Source of the DNA: Halostreptopolyspora alba
GTDB taxonomy: Bacteria; Actinomycetota; Actinomycetes; Streptosporangiales; Streptosporangiaceae
Length of the DNA: 64,000 bases
Assembly (NCBI GenBank): GCA_003725585.1
Contig: RJMB01000019.1
Span: 45,612 to 109,611, forward strand
Direction: 5' to 3'
Every line of letters begins with the position of its first letter. The stretch's first letter is position 1. Positions 1 to 8,602 of this stretch are shown one piece after another. The notes below the pieces were generated by a model. The model saw only the letters and a list, made by a program, of their open reading frames with translations, was not told where the DNA came from and ran no database searches. Made by a program: the position numbers and the translations under genes.

Positions 1-3000
1 TGTTCTCCGGGGCCGGCGAACCCGTGGGCGAGGAGGCGGCCACCCAGTTACGCGAGTACGCCGCCGCGGGCCTCAAGGACACCGTCGCGGCGGTCGAGGC
101 CCGCTGGCACGACCGGCTCGCCGACCTCCGCCACCGGTTGGAGCTGATCGACGCCGCAGTGGCGCGCCTGCTCGAATCCGACCCCGAGCAGCGCACCCGG
201 AAACGCCAACTCACCGCCGAACGCCACGCCGTCGCCCGCCGCTTCGGCGAGATCGGCCGCACCGACGCCCACACCGCCCTGGTCGAACTGGGCGTACTGC
301 CCAACTACTCGCTCATCGACACCGCGACGGCCCTGGAAGCGACGATCACCTGGTCCGAGAGCGGACCCGACGGCGACACCCGGTACCACAGCGAGGTCCG
401 CGAGTACGAGCGTTCGGCCCTGCCCGCACTGACCGAGTTCGCCCCCGGCAACCACTTCTACGCGCGCGGCTACCGGCACACCGTCGACGGCCTGGACATC
501 GGCACCCGCAACCGCGGCACCTGGAACCGGTGGCGGGTCTGCCCGCAGTGCGGCTACACCCGCACCACCACCGCCACGGAGGACACCACCCCCTGCCCCC
601 GGTGCCAAAGCACCCGCATCGCCGACAACAGCGCCCTGTACAACGTGCTGGAGCCGCAGCGCGTCGAGGCCCGCGACCGGCGCGACGACGCCCTCATCCG
701 CGACGACCACGACGAGCGGCAGCGTCGGTACTACGAGGTCGTCACCGCCGTCGATATCGCCCGTGAGGACGTCGCACCGGGCGCCTGGCGGCACCGCAGC
801 CGCGCCTTCGGGGTGGATTTCACCCGCCGCGCCGTCATCCGCCGGTTCAACCTCGGGGCGCTGCGGATGGACCGGCAGGCCGACACCGACTTCGCCGGGG
901 AGCAGGTCCGCCACAACCCGTTCCACGTGTGTGCCGAGTGCGGCGGGGCCACCCCCGACCAGCCCGACCGCCACCGCTCGGCGCCGCTGGCCACCAGCGG
1001 CTACGACGCCGCCCCCAGTCACCACCGGCCGTGGTGCCGGCAACGGCGCGGTGAGGACGTCGAGCACCTGCCGCTGATCCTGGCGCACACCCTGGAGACC
1101 GAGGCGCTGCGCATCCTCGTGCCCGCCGCCACCGTGCAGGTCCGCGAGCGTACCGTCACCTTCCAGGCCGCCATCATGGCCGGGCTCGCCCGGCTCTACG
1201 GCGGTACTCTCGACCACATCGGGGCGACCACCGCCACCATGCCCGACCCGCAAACCGGCATGGTGCGCCGGTTCCTCGTGGTGCACGACACGCTGCCCGG
1301 AGGCAGCGGCTACCTCAACCCGCGGTCCGGACACGAGGGAATCCGCGAGATCCTCGCCCACGCACTCGATGTCGTGGACGGCTGCGGTTGCAAGGACCAG
1401 GAGGGCGCCGCGGCCTGTCACCGCTGCCTGCTTCCCCACGTCGCCGATCCCGACTTCCCGTTCGCCGACCGGGCCCTGGCCGCCGACATGCTGCACGAGC
1501 TGCTCGACGACTGGGCGACCGACAGCATCGCCGCCACCGACGAAATCTCGCTGTGGGACCAGGTCGAGAGCGAACTGGAGGCGCGGTTCCTCACCGCCCT
1601 GCGCGCCTGGGCGAGTGAGCCGGGCGCGCGGCGGTCGTTCAGCCACGGCGGCCGCGTCAACGACCGCCGCACCGCCGACGTGCGCGTGACCGGTCCCGAC
1701 GGTGCGGTGGTGAGCTGGCGCGTCATCCTGCAGAACACCATCAAACGGACCCGGCCTGACGTGGTGTTCCAACGGCGCGACTCCGGCACCCAGCGCGTCG
1801 CCGTCTACCTCGACGGCTACGCCTACCACGCCGCCCCCGACTACAATCGGCTCGCCGACGACGCCGCCAAGCGGGCCCGGTTGCGGGCCGCGGGGATCAC
1901 CGTTTTCCAGCTGACCTGGGAGGACATCGCCTACTGGGAGACCGGCCAGGTGCCGCATTCCCCGCCCTGGAAGCCCTACGGCCACGAGGGGCAGATGGCG
2001 GCGCGCCGGTTCTACCAGCAGCAGGGCGGATCGGCCGAGGAGCTGCCGCAGACCGTGTGGACCAGCCCGATCGACACGCTGCTCGCGTTCCTCACCGACC
2101 CGGACCAGGAGCGCTGGCGGCGCCGCGCCGAGGCCGCCGCCTCCGGCGTGATCCGCATGCCCGACGCGACCAGGGTGCCCGTCCGACCGGAGCGACTACC
2201 CGAGGTGCTGCCCGCGGCCCTGCGCGGCGAGGAACTACCGGCCTCCACCAAGGCGCGCCCGGAGGAGCTGCCGCTGATCCGCGGTACGGACCACTCCGGG
2301 CTCGCGGTGAGCGTGCTGGTGGACGGGAGCACGCGGGCGGTCAGCGCGTTCGTCGTCGTCGACGACCGCGACACGACCGTCAGGGCGGACCCCGACGCGC
2401 ACCGGCGCCGGTGGAGCGCCTGGCTCTACTGGGGCAATCTCGCGCAGTTCCTCTCGACGGAGAACAGCGACGGGGCGCAGCTGGCGCTCAGCGACCTCGA
2501 GTCCTTCGACCCGGAGGTGCTCGCGGCCGCCGGAGGCGAAGGGGTCAGCACCAGCCTCGCCCGAGCGCCCGTCACCGACCCGGAAACCGCCGAGGTCATC
2601 ACGGAGTTCTCGCCCACAGTGCCGGTCGAGGTGGCGGCACCGCTGCCCCACGAGCCGGAGGAGGCCGCAGCCGCGGGCGGGAGTCAGACCGCCGACAGGG
2701 CCGGAGAACCGGAACGGACCACCGCGCCGGCCGAGGAAACAGAGCGGCCCGCGACCGGGGACACACCGGACGACGAGCACCCGGACCGTCCGCGGGAGTG
2801 GGCCGACCCCCACTGGGAGGAGGTCATCGCCCTGCTCGACCCGGACGAACCGGGCCTGGCCACCCTCGCGCGCACCCTCGCCGCGCACGGCGTACCCGCC
2901 CCCGAGGCCGGATACGAGCTGGGCAGCGGACTGTGGCCGGCCGAGATCGCGTGGCCGCGGGCGCGCATCGCCGTCGTGCTGAACGGGCCCGGGCACGGCG

Positions 3001-3131
3001 CCGTCGGTGACGACGACGCGGAGAGGGCCAAGCGCGACTCCGCCTACGCCGGTGCGGGGTGGGACGCGCGGGACGCACAGCACTGGGACGCCGCCGAACT
3101 GGCGCGCCGCATCAGCGGGACGGAAGGATGA
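1..3131 (+). CDS. DUF1998 helicase-associated protein with C-terminal nuclease-like domain (5' end outside window)
   Basis: The frame is open to the left edge, so the N-terminus, probably an SF2 helicase core, is missing; 1035 residues are visible from the first in-window GTG at 24. Cysteine pairs CPQC and CPRC (about 540-605) form a first zinc site. A further Cys/His cluster lies near 930-1040. The DUF1998 signature with CGC and CHRC follows at about 1375-1440. A Vsr/DUF559-like PD-(D/E)XK pattern comes next: SELEARF near 1566, RPDVVF near 1753, YLDGYAYH near 1804, then a D..R..L..AG..V.Q..W stretch to 1930. After an acidic low-complexity linker (about 2600-2790), a second weaker nuclease-like tail is seen at 2920-3110. 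DUF1998 proteins occur in DISARM (DrmB) and in MrfA-type repair helicases. The stop overlaps the next ATG (ATGA), so the two genes are translationally coupled. A defence or DNA-repair role is inferred. Confidence 0.8.
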   Translation, partial: FSGAGEPVGEEAATQLREYAAAGLKDTVAAVEARWHDRLADLRHRLELIDAAVARLLESDPEQRTRKRQLTAERHAVARRFGEIGRTDAHTALVELGVLPNYSLIDTATALEATITWSESGPDGDTRYHSEVREYERSALPALTEFAPGNHFYARGYRHTVDGLDIGTRNRGTWNRWRVCPQCGYTRTTTATEDTTPCPRCQSTRIADNSALYNVLEPQRVEARDRRDDALIRDDHDERQRRYYEVVTAVDIAREDVAPGAWRHRSRAFGVDFTRRAVIRRFNLGALRMDRQADTDFAGEQVRHNPFHVCAECGGATPDQPDRHRSAPLATSGYDAAPSHHRPWCRQRRGEDVEHLPLILAHTLETEALRILVPAATVQVRERTVTFQAAIMAGLARLYGGTLDHIGATTATMPDPQTGMVRRFLVVHDTLPGGSGYLNPRSGHEGIREILAHALDVVDGCGCKDQEGAAACHRCLLPHVADPDFPFADRALAADMLHELLDDWATDSIAATDEISLWDQVESELEARFLTALRAWASEPGARRSFSHGGRVNDRRTADVRVTGPDGAVVSWRVILQNTIKRTRPDVVFQRRDSGTQRVAVYLDGYAYHAAPDYNRLADDAAKRARLRAAGITVFQLTWEDIAYWETGQVPHSPPWKPYGHEGQMAARRFYQQQGGSAEELPQTVWTSPIDTLLAFLTDPDQERWRRRAEAAASGVIRMPDATRVPVRPERLPEVLPAALRGEELPASTKARPEELPLIRGTDHSGLAVSVLVDGSTRAVSAFVVVDDRDTTVRADPDAHRRRWSAWLYWGNLAQFLSTENSDGAQLALSDLESFDPEVLAAAGGEGVSTSLARAPVTDPETAEVITEFSPTVPVEVAAPLPHEPEEAAAAGGSQTADRAGEPERTTAPAEETERPATGDTPDDEHPDRPREWADPHWEEVIALLDPDEPGLATLARTLAAHGVPAPEAGYELGSGLWPAEIAWPRARIAVVLNGPGHGAVGDDDAERAKRDSAYAGAGWDARDAQHWDAAELARRISGTEG

Positions 3132-5563
3132 GCGTGCAGGGCAAGGCCACACTGCGGCTGCTGGACAAGGCCGACAAGGAGATCAGGAAGCTTCCGCGCT
3201 CCGTCAAGGGGGCCGTCTACGACTTCCAGTACAAGTTCCGCGACAACCCGGAGCTTCCCGGGCTGAACTTGGAGAGCCTGTCCGGTGTGGAAGGGGAGCG
3301 CCTCCACTCAGCCCGGATCAACCGGGAGTACCGGGCACTGCTGCTGCACGTCGGCAACAACGACTACGTTCTCGTGGCCGTCCGCCACCACAAGGACGTC
3401 TACGAGAACCTGGACCGGTTCAAGCACCAGATCAACCCGGTCACCGGCGGCATCGAGTTCATGGAGGTCGTGGAGTCCACGACGGTCCGGGCCGCTGAGC
3501 CGGCCGCACCGGGCGCGGCGGATGCCGGGGCGGAACCGGAGGGCCGGGCCGCGGCGGACACCGCCGAGCCCGCGGCGGAGCCGCCCGCCTCGTCCGAAGG
3601 GCCGGCCGAACGCTCCACCCCCCTCCTCGCCGACTACACCAAGGAGCAGCTGCGCGAGCTCGGCGTCGCCGAGGCGCTGCTCCCGCTCGCGCTGAAAGTG
3701 ACCACCGAGGAGGAGCTCTACGGTCTCGTCGAGTACGCCCCCTCCCTCACCGAGGACGTGCTGCTCCGGCTCGCCGACGGCAACAGCTACGAGGAGGTCC
3801 TGGAGGCGGTAACCCGGCCCGTGGCCGCCTCCGACCCGGTGGACCCTTACGACTACTCCGCCGCCCTCGCCCGCCCGGCGACCCGCGTCACCAGCGAGGA
3901 CACCGACATCCAGGAGGCCATCGAGGACCGTTTCAGCCGGTGGAAGGTCTTCCTGCACCCGGCCCAGCGCAAACTCGTCCGGCGCGACTACCGCGGGCCC
4001 GCCCGGGTCAGCGGCGGGCCCGGCACGGGCAAGACCATCGTCGCCCTGCACCGGGTGGCGCACCTCGCCCAGCGCCTCCCGAAAGGCCGTAACAAAGACA
4101 TCCTGTTCACCACCTTCAACAAGAACCTCGCCGCCGACCTGCGCAAGCGGCTTCTGGAGCTCGGCGGGCAGGCGGTCGCCGACCGGGTGGAGATCGTCAA
4201 CATCGACCGGCTCGCCACCCAGATCGTCGCCGAGACCGGCCGCACTGGGCGCCGCCGGTGGATCGACGACGGCAAGGCGCTGCGCGAGTGGGAGGACATG
4301 CTCACCGAGCTCGGCGAGACCCGGTGGGACGCGGAGTTCCTGCACGCGGAGTGGAACCAGGTCATCCTCGGCCAGGCCGTCAGCTCCCGCGCGGACTACT
4401 TCCGGGCCCGGCGGGCGGGACGCGGCAAACGGATCAGCCGGGCGCAGCGGGCGGAGATCTGGCAGCTCGTCGAGCGCTTCACCATGCGGCTGGACGAGAA
4501 AGGGCTGTGGACCCACCGCCAGGTGGCGGAACTGGCCGCGCGGATCCAAGCGGAGCAGGCGATGAAGATCGCCGCGTTCGAGGAGCGCCAGGAACGCGAA
4601 GGCGCCCAGATGCTGCAGCACCTGGAACAGTCGTGGGCGAACCTGCGCTACCCCTACCGGCACGTCGTCGTCGACGAGGCCCAGGACCTCAGCCCCGCCC
4701 ACTGGAAACTGCTGCGGGCGCTGGTACGGGAGGGCGACAACGACCTCTTCCTCGTCGGCGACACCCATCAGCGGATCTACGACAACTACGCCTCACTGAG
4801 CAGCCTCGGCATCAACATCCGCGGCCGCTCGGCCCGGCTCACCCTCAGCTACCGCACCACTCGGCAGATTCTCGGCTCGGCACTCGGCCTGTTGGGGGAG
4901 GAGACCTGGGACAACCTCGACGACAGCACTGAGACGCTCGCCGGGTACCGCTCCGTGCTGCGGGGGCCGCGGCCCGACATCCGCGGGTTCGACACCTGGC
5001 AGGGGGAACTGGACGCCCTCGTCGAAACGGTGGCGGCCTGGCAGCGGGAGGACCGCGAACGGGCCGCGGCCGCCACGGGGGCCGACGGGGAGGAGCCCGC
5101 CGAGCAGGAGCAGACGGCCATCGGTGTCGCCGTACCCACGCGGGACATGGTCGGCGAGGTCGAGCAACGCCTCGCCCGGGAGGGCGTTCGCGCCGCCACC
5201 ATCGGACCGGACGGCCCTCGCCTGGAGGACGCCGTCCACGTGGGCACCCTCCACCGGTTCAAGGGCCTGGAATACCAGCGGATGGCCATCGCCGGAGTCG
5301 CCGAGGGCCTCGTTCCCCACCGCCACGTCGAACAGTACCGCGACGACCCCACCCGCCACGGGCGGGAACTCCAGCGCGCCCGCTCCCTCCTCTTCGTCGC
5401 CGCCACCCGCGCCCGCGACACGCTGTCCATCACCTGGCACGGATCCCCCAGTCCGTTCCTCCCCGGCGGTGCCGCAGCCGGCTCCGGCACCGAGAACGCC
5501 GCCGCTGGCACCGGTGCCGCGGTCGACGGGGCGCTTTTCCCACCGGGAGGGGCACTGTTCTGA
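3128..5563 (+). CDS. UvrD-type SF1 helicase with RelE/ParE-like N-terminal domain
   Basis: This 811-residue protein begins with about 95 residues resembling a RelE/ParE toxin fold (residues 7-98; short helices, then HSARINREYRALL and VAVRHHKDVY strands). An Ala/Pro/Glu-rich linker follows at about 120-160. The SF1 helicase core has Walker A GGPGTGKT near residue 296, Walker B VVVDEAQD near 515, the GDTHQRIY motif, SYRTT, and GTLHRFKGLEYQ plus VAATRAR near the C-terminus. It would be an ATP-dependent DNA translocase. The ATG overlaps the preceding stop, so it belongs with the DUF1998/nuclease protein as a two-gene unit. The toxin-like fold may serve for binding rather than as an active toxin; this is not resolved by sequence. 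A repair or anti-phage role is an inference from the pairing and from the integrase remnant downstream. Confidence 0.88.
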   Translation: MSVQGKATLRLLDKADKEIRKLPRSVKGAVYDFQYKFRDNPELPGLNLESLSGVEGERLHSARINREYRALLLHVGNNDYVLVAVRHHKDVYENLDRFKHQINPVTGGIEFMEVVESTTVRAAEPAAPGAADAGAEPEGRAAADTAEPAAEPPASSEGPAERSTPLLADYTKEQLRELGVAEALLPLALKVTTEEELYGLVEYAPSLTEDVLLRLADGNSYEEVLEAVTRPVAASDPVDPYDYSAALARPATRVTSEDTDIQEAIEDRFSRWKVFLHPAQRKLVRRDYRGPARVSGGPGTGKTIVALHRVAHLAQRLPKGRNKDILFTTFNKNLAADLRKRLLELGGQAVADRVEIVNIDRLATQIVAETGRTGRRRWIDDGKALREWEDMLTELGETRWDAEFLHAEWNQVILGQAVSSRADYFRARRAGRGKRISRAQRAEIWQLVERFTMRLDEKGLWTHRQVAELAARIQAEQAMKIAAFEERQEREGAQMLQHLEQSWANLRYPYRHVVVDEAQDLSPAHWKLLRALVREGDNDLFLVGDTHQRIYDNYASLSSLGINIRGRSARLTLSYRTTRQILGSALGLLGEETWDNLDDSTETLAGYRSVLRGPRPDIRGFDTWQGELDALVETVAAWQREDRERAAAATGADGEEPAEQEQTAIGVAVPTRDMVGEVEQRLAREGVRAATIGPDGPRLEDAVHVGTLHRFKGLEYQRMAIAGVAEGLVPHRHVEQYRDDPTRHGRELQRARSLLFVAATRARDTLSITWHGSPSPFLPGGAAAGSGTENAAAGTGAAVDGALFPPGGALF

Positions 5564-5743
5564 GACCACGTTCATCGCCGGGGCCGTAACGAATGTGTGG
5601 CGTGTGGCGGCGTGGGTTCAGGGGGTGGGCGCACCCCACCGGAAACCCGGCCGGTTATCCGTGAGTGATCGTGCCGCGATGCCGAACCGGGCGGTGAGAA
5701 CTGGGCACAAGTTCACGGTGAAGGACCGTAGGGTCAGTGGGAC

Positions 5744-5832
5744 CAGCAGTGCGCGGGCGCGTCGCTGCGGGAGCTGATGAACCGGATGGGGCACTCCAGC
5801 ACGCGCCCCTGTGACGATCCCGCGCACGAGTA
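5744..5832 (+). pseudogene. tyrosine integrase C-terminal remnant
   Basis: One short open stretch reads QCAGASLRELMNRMGHSSTR and stops at TAA 5830-5832. This is the box II neighbourhood of actinobacterial tyrosine recombinases (A.ASL.ELM.RMGHSS.RAA). The catalytic RHT part, the terminal Tyr region and any start codon are missing; the same frame closes upstream at a TAG near 5729. It lies about 50 bp from the 3' end of a tRNA-Gly gene, the usual target of such enzymes. It is therefore probably what is left of an integrative element that brought in, or sat beside, the helicase pair to its left. Confidence 0.6.
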
Positions 5833-5870
5833 AGGCCAGGTCCCCGGGAAACCCCGGATGACCTGGCCTT
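5832..5870. terminator. hairpin between integrase remnant and tRNA
   Basis: Arms AAGGCCAGGT (5832-5841) and ACCTGGCCTT (5861-5870) are perfectly complementary, with the loop between. There is a short pyrimidine run on the + side. It lies just after the tRNA gene, which is read leftward, so it probably ends that transcript. Confidence 0.55.
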
Positions 5871-5878
5871 TCGTCTGC

Positions 5879-5952
5879 TGGAGCGGATGACGGGAATCGA
5901 ACCCGCATCATCAGCTTGGGAAGCTGAGGTTCTGCCATTGAACTACATCCGC
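5879..5952 (-). tRNA. tRNA-Gly(CCC)
   Basis: Read on the minus strand, the acceptor stem GCGGATG pairs with CATCCGC. The anticodon arm is TCAGC-TTCCCAA-GCTGA, giving anticodon CCC after U33. The T arm contains GGTTCGATTCC. The 3' CCA is encoded (complement at 5879-5881). The gene's 3' end points at the integrase remnant, so it could be a tRNA integration site. No duplicated 3' tRNA segment was found inside the window. Confidence 0.95.
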
Positions 5953-6090
5953 GTGTTGTGGCCCGGATCCCCGGCCCGCCAACAGTGGTAATCGTACCCG
6001 ACGCTCGGTCGTGGGCGGTAACGCTTTCGTGCTTCGGAGTCTGGCCGGGGCCGGGCCGCGTGTGATGTCCAGGGAGGTAGGTTCGGCAGC

Positions 6091-6666
6091 GTGCTGCTCT
6101 CCGATCGCGATCTCATCTCCGAAATCGAGCGCGGGCGGGTCACGATCGACCCGTACGACCCGAAGCTCGTCCAGCCGTCGAGTATCGACGTCCGGCTCGA
6201 CCGGTACTTTCGGGTGTTCGAGAACCACAAGTACCCCCACATCGACCCGTCGGTGGAGCAGCCGGACCTGACACGGCTCATCGAGGGCGACAGGGACGAG
6301 CCGTTCATTCTCCACCCCGGCGAGTTCGTGCTCGCCTCCACCTACGAGATCGTCACGTTGCCGGACGACCTCGCCAGCCGGCTCGAAGGCAAGAGCTCAC
6401 TCGGGCGGCTCGGACTGCTCACCCACTCCACCGCCGGCTTCATCGACCCCGGGTTCTCCGGCCACGTCACCCTGGAGCTGTCCAACGTGGCCACCCTGCC
6501 CATGAAGCTCTACCCCGGCATGCGGATCGGGCAGCTGTGCATGTTCCGGCTGAGTTCGCCGGCCGAGTTCCCCTACGGCTCCACGCGTTACGGGTCGCGC
6601 TACCAGGGGCAGCGGGGTCCCACCCCGTCGCGTTCCCACATGAACTTCCGGCGTGACCGGATCTGA
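6091..6666 (+). CDS. dcd: dCTP deaminase
   Basis: A 191-residue protein that converts dCTP to dUTP; some actinobacterial members also hydrolyse dUTP to dUMP. It begins [17 protein letters not shown], and the active-site block [26 protein letters not shown] is clear, with Arg, Ser and the catalytic Glu region followed by the nucleotide-binding QPSSIDVRL. Length is normal for the family. The GTG start is supported by a GGGAGG-like ribosome-binding site 14 bases upstream. It is a housekeeping gene next to the tRNA, marking the chromosomal side of the presumed island boundary. Whether it is the bifunctional form cannot be told by eye. Confidence 0.95.
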   Translation: MLLSDRDLISEIERGRVTIDPYDPKLVQPSSIDVRLDRYFRVFENHKYPHIDPSVEQPDLTRLIEGDRDEPFILHPGEFVLASTYEIVTLPDDLASRLEGKSSLGRLGLLTHSTAGFIDPGFSGHVTLELSNVATLPMKLYPGMRIGQLCMFRLSSPAEFPYGSTRYGSRYQGQRGPTPSRSHMNFRRDRI

Positions 6667-6702
6667 CGCGGTGGGGACGCCGCCCGCGTCCGACTCACCG
6701 GG

Positions 6703-7329
6703 TCAGAAACGCGAGATTCCGTACCCGTAGCCCTGGCCGTAACCGCCGCCGTAGCCCCGGTACCCGCGATGGTCGGCGGTGCGCTTGGGCAGGACGTAGG
6801 CCGCGAGGAGCCCGCCGAGGAAGCCGAACAGGTGGGCCTGCCACGACACACCGGTCTGCTGCGGGAGCACACCGAAGATCATCGTTCCGTAGAAGATGAT
6901 CACGCAAATCATGATGACGATGTCGACCGTCTTGCGCTCGATGATCCCGCGAAGGACGGTGTAGCCGAAGTAGCCGAAGATCAGGCCGCTCGCGCCCACG
7001 GTGAGTGTCCCCGGGGTGGAGAACAGCCAGACGCCAATACCGCTGACACCGGCCACGATGGCCGTGGTCCACAGGAAGCGGCTCAGCCCGCTGAGAGCCA
7101 CGAGCCCACCGAGGACGAGGAACGGCACCGAGTTGCTGACCAGGTGCGAGAAATTGGCGTGCATGAAGGGCGCGGTCACGATGGTCCACGGTTCCTCCGT
7201 GGTCCACGCCCGGAGCCCGAACGCCGCGTCGAGCGTGCCCTGGGCGGCCGTGTCGACAATTTCGAACACCCACATCGCCGCGGCCATCACGGCGACGGCG
7301 ACAAGTGCGGACAACCGAGACTGCGTCAC
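6703..7329 (-). CDS. rhomboid-family intramembrane serine protease
   Basis: About 208 residues with six hydrophobic segments. The catalytic motif GASG (Ser) and the later QAHLFGF (His) are both present, as is the HANFSHLVSN segment of the rhomboid core. It would cleave membrane protein substrates within the bilayer; the substrate is unknown. The C-terminus is a Gly/Tyr-rich tail (GYRGYGGGYGQGYGYG). The start is uncertain: GTG at 7329 has GGAGGG directly touching it, which is too close for a normal ribosome-binding site, and another in-frame GTG lies 21 bases upstream. A Crp-type palindrome lies about 155 bp upstream. Confidence 0.85.
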   Translation of the reverse strand: MTQSRLSALVAVAVMAAAMWVFEIVDTAAQGTLDAAFGLRAWTTEEPWTIVTAPFMHANFSHLVSNSVPFLVLGGLVALSGLSRFLWTTAIVAGVSGIGVWLFSTPGTLTVGASGLIFGYFGYTVLRGIIERKTVDIVIMICVIIFYGTMIFGVLPQQTGVSWQAHLFGFLGGLLAAYVLPKRTADHRGYRGYGGGYGQGYGYGISRF

Positions 7330-7484
7330 CCCTCCGACACTATGCGAGACACCCTGACGGCGCCCGGGGATCCGCGCGGGTGCCGACCTCGCCCGTTGGA
7401 GCGCCACCCGGGCCGAGATAGCGCGGCTGGCCCTGTGAGCTGCTGCGTTCTCCGGTGAGCGCGCATCCCGTCCCCACCGGCTAA

Positions 7485-7500
7485 TGTGATCTAAATCACA
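7485..7500. promoter_or_regulatory. Crp-type operator
   Basis: TGTGATCTAAATCACA matches the TGTGA-N6-TCACA consensus of the Crp family exactly on both half sites. It lies between the 3' end of the PH-domain gene and the start of the rhomboid gene, so the rhomboid gene is the likely target. A regulator was not seen in the window. Confidence 0.65.
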
Positions 7501-7550
7501 GGAGATGTCGGGAGGGTGGATACGGGAGCGAGGCGAGAGGCGGTGGCGCG

Positions 7551-8075
7551 TCAGGTGCGCCTGGATTTTGGCACCGGTCTTCCCATTGTGAGTGGCAGGG
7601 GTCCCGCTGTGAGGGACCGGTCGCGCGGTGGGATCCCGACCGTGGTCATGAACTCGTGTACCCGCTCGGGTGACGTCATGCCGGTGAGAGGAAGGTACGG
7701 GCGGCTCGCCCGGCGGCCCTGGGTCGACGGGAAGTGACGCGGCCGGCCGGCCGCGTCACACAACGCGAGGGACCGGGTGCGCCCGGGGAGCACGTAGTAC
7801 GAGCCCACGTCCGAGAACGGTATCCGGACGATGTAGGTCCCGAGCCTGTAGCGGAACTCGGCGTCGGCCACCTCGAGAACCGGGACGGCGATGCGGGCGC
7901 CGTGCCAGGTCAGCGCGGCCCCGCCGATGATGAGGAGCGTGCCGAGCACGACGCCACCCCATTGCGCCGATGAGAGCGCCACCGTCACGCCGCCCAGGAG
8001 CAGGAGCGCGATCCCGGCACCGATCTCCCCGCGTTTGCGACCCATGGGACAGTTCATACGAACCGGTTCGGGCAT
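7551..8075 (-). CDS. PH-domain-like two-helix membrane protein
   Basis: A 174-residue protein with two hydrophobic helices near residues 20-55 (GIALLLLGGVTVALSS and GGVVLGTLLIIGGAALTW), followed by a small beta-rich domain (VLEVADAEFRYRLGTYIVRIPFSDVGSYYVL) typical of bacterial PH-like membrane proteins. The ATG at 8075 is chosen because GGGAGG lies upstream; ATGs at 8057 and 8045 are alternatives. The function is not known. It could help membrane organisation or envelope stress, but nothing in the sequence decides this. Confidence 0.7.
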   Translation of the reverse strand: MPEPVRMNCPMGRKRGEIGAGIALLLLGGVTVALSSAQWGGVVLGTLLIIGGAALTWHGARIAVPVLEVADAEFRYRLGTYIVRIPFSDVGSYYVLPGRTRSLALCDAAGRPRHFPSTQGRRASRPYLPLTGMTSPERVHEFMTTVGIPPRDRSLTAGPLPLTMGRPVPKSRRT

Positions 8076-8290
8076 GGGGGTGCGCCTCCCTCAATCTGGA
8101 GCCGGGGAAGGATTGATGAGGGCACCATATCGGCTCGTGGGGTGGCTGGAGGGCGGTTTCCGCCATGTTCTGATCACGTTCTGTCGATCGTCGGTGAGGG
8201 CGGCACCGCCCGCGTCGCGAGCGATGCCGCGGCCGGGAGGAACGCCGGGGCCGAAGGGGCGGACGGCCGACGTGGGTCCCGGTGTGGTGC

Positions 8291-8602
8291 TCACACGTTC
8301 CACCGATCCCCGGGCCTCGCGGTTACGCACGTGGTGATGTACTCGGCTTCCCAATGCCGCTCGCACAGCGTCTCGCCACCCGCGCAGGGCTCGACGCAGG
8401 TGGCTACCGCGCAGCACCGCTCGCCCAGCGCTGCCCTGAACGTACGGAGATGCGAGGTGCAGTGCGGGACCCCCGGGTCGGTGAGCTCGATGCAGTCACC
8501 CACCGCGCAGACCCGGGAGCCGTTGAGCCATCGGGAGAGTCGGACCCACCACGGCAGCGGAGGCCGTGAGCCGGGAGAGGGGAAGGAGGTCGCGGCACCC
8601 AT
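8291..8602 (-). CDS. small protein with tandem CX4CX10CX2H repeats
   Basis: A 103-residue hypothetical protein. It contains two copies of exactly the same metal-ligand spacing: C32-X4-C37-X10-C48-X2-H51 and C64-X4-C69-X10-C80-X2-H83, with a 32-residue period and a shared CAV...C start. This strongly suggests two zinc knuckles. No family was recognised. The ribosome-binding site is weak (GAAG), so the start could be elsewhere. It is flanked upstream by about 460 bp with no gene. Confidence 0.55.
   Translation of the reverse strand: MGAATSFPSPGSRPPLPWWVRLSRWLNGSRVCAVGDCIELTDPGVPHCTSHLRTFRAALGERCCAVATCVEPCAGGETLCERHWEAEYITTCVTARPGDRWNV

Noticed and set aside
48..1985. A 645-codon minus-strand frame opposite the DUF1998 gene
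   Set aside because: Composition is Val/Gly/Ala-rich shadow of the real plus-strand gene, which has zinc and nuclease motifs.
7505..7591. Short 28-codon frame just after the Crp site
   Set aside because: ATG touches GGAG with no spacing and the frame lies opposite the PH-domain gene end.
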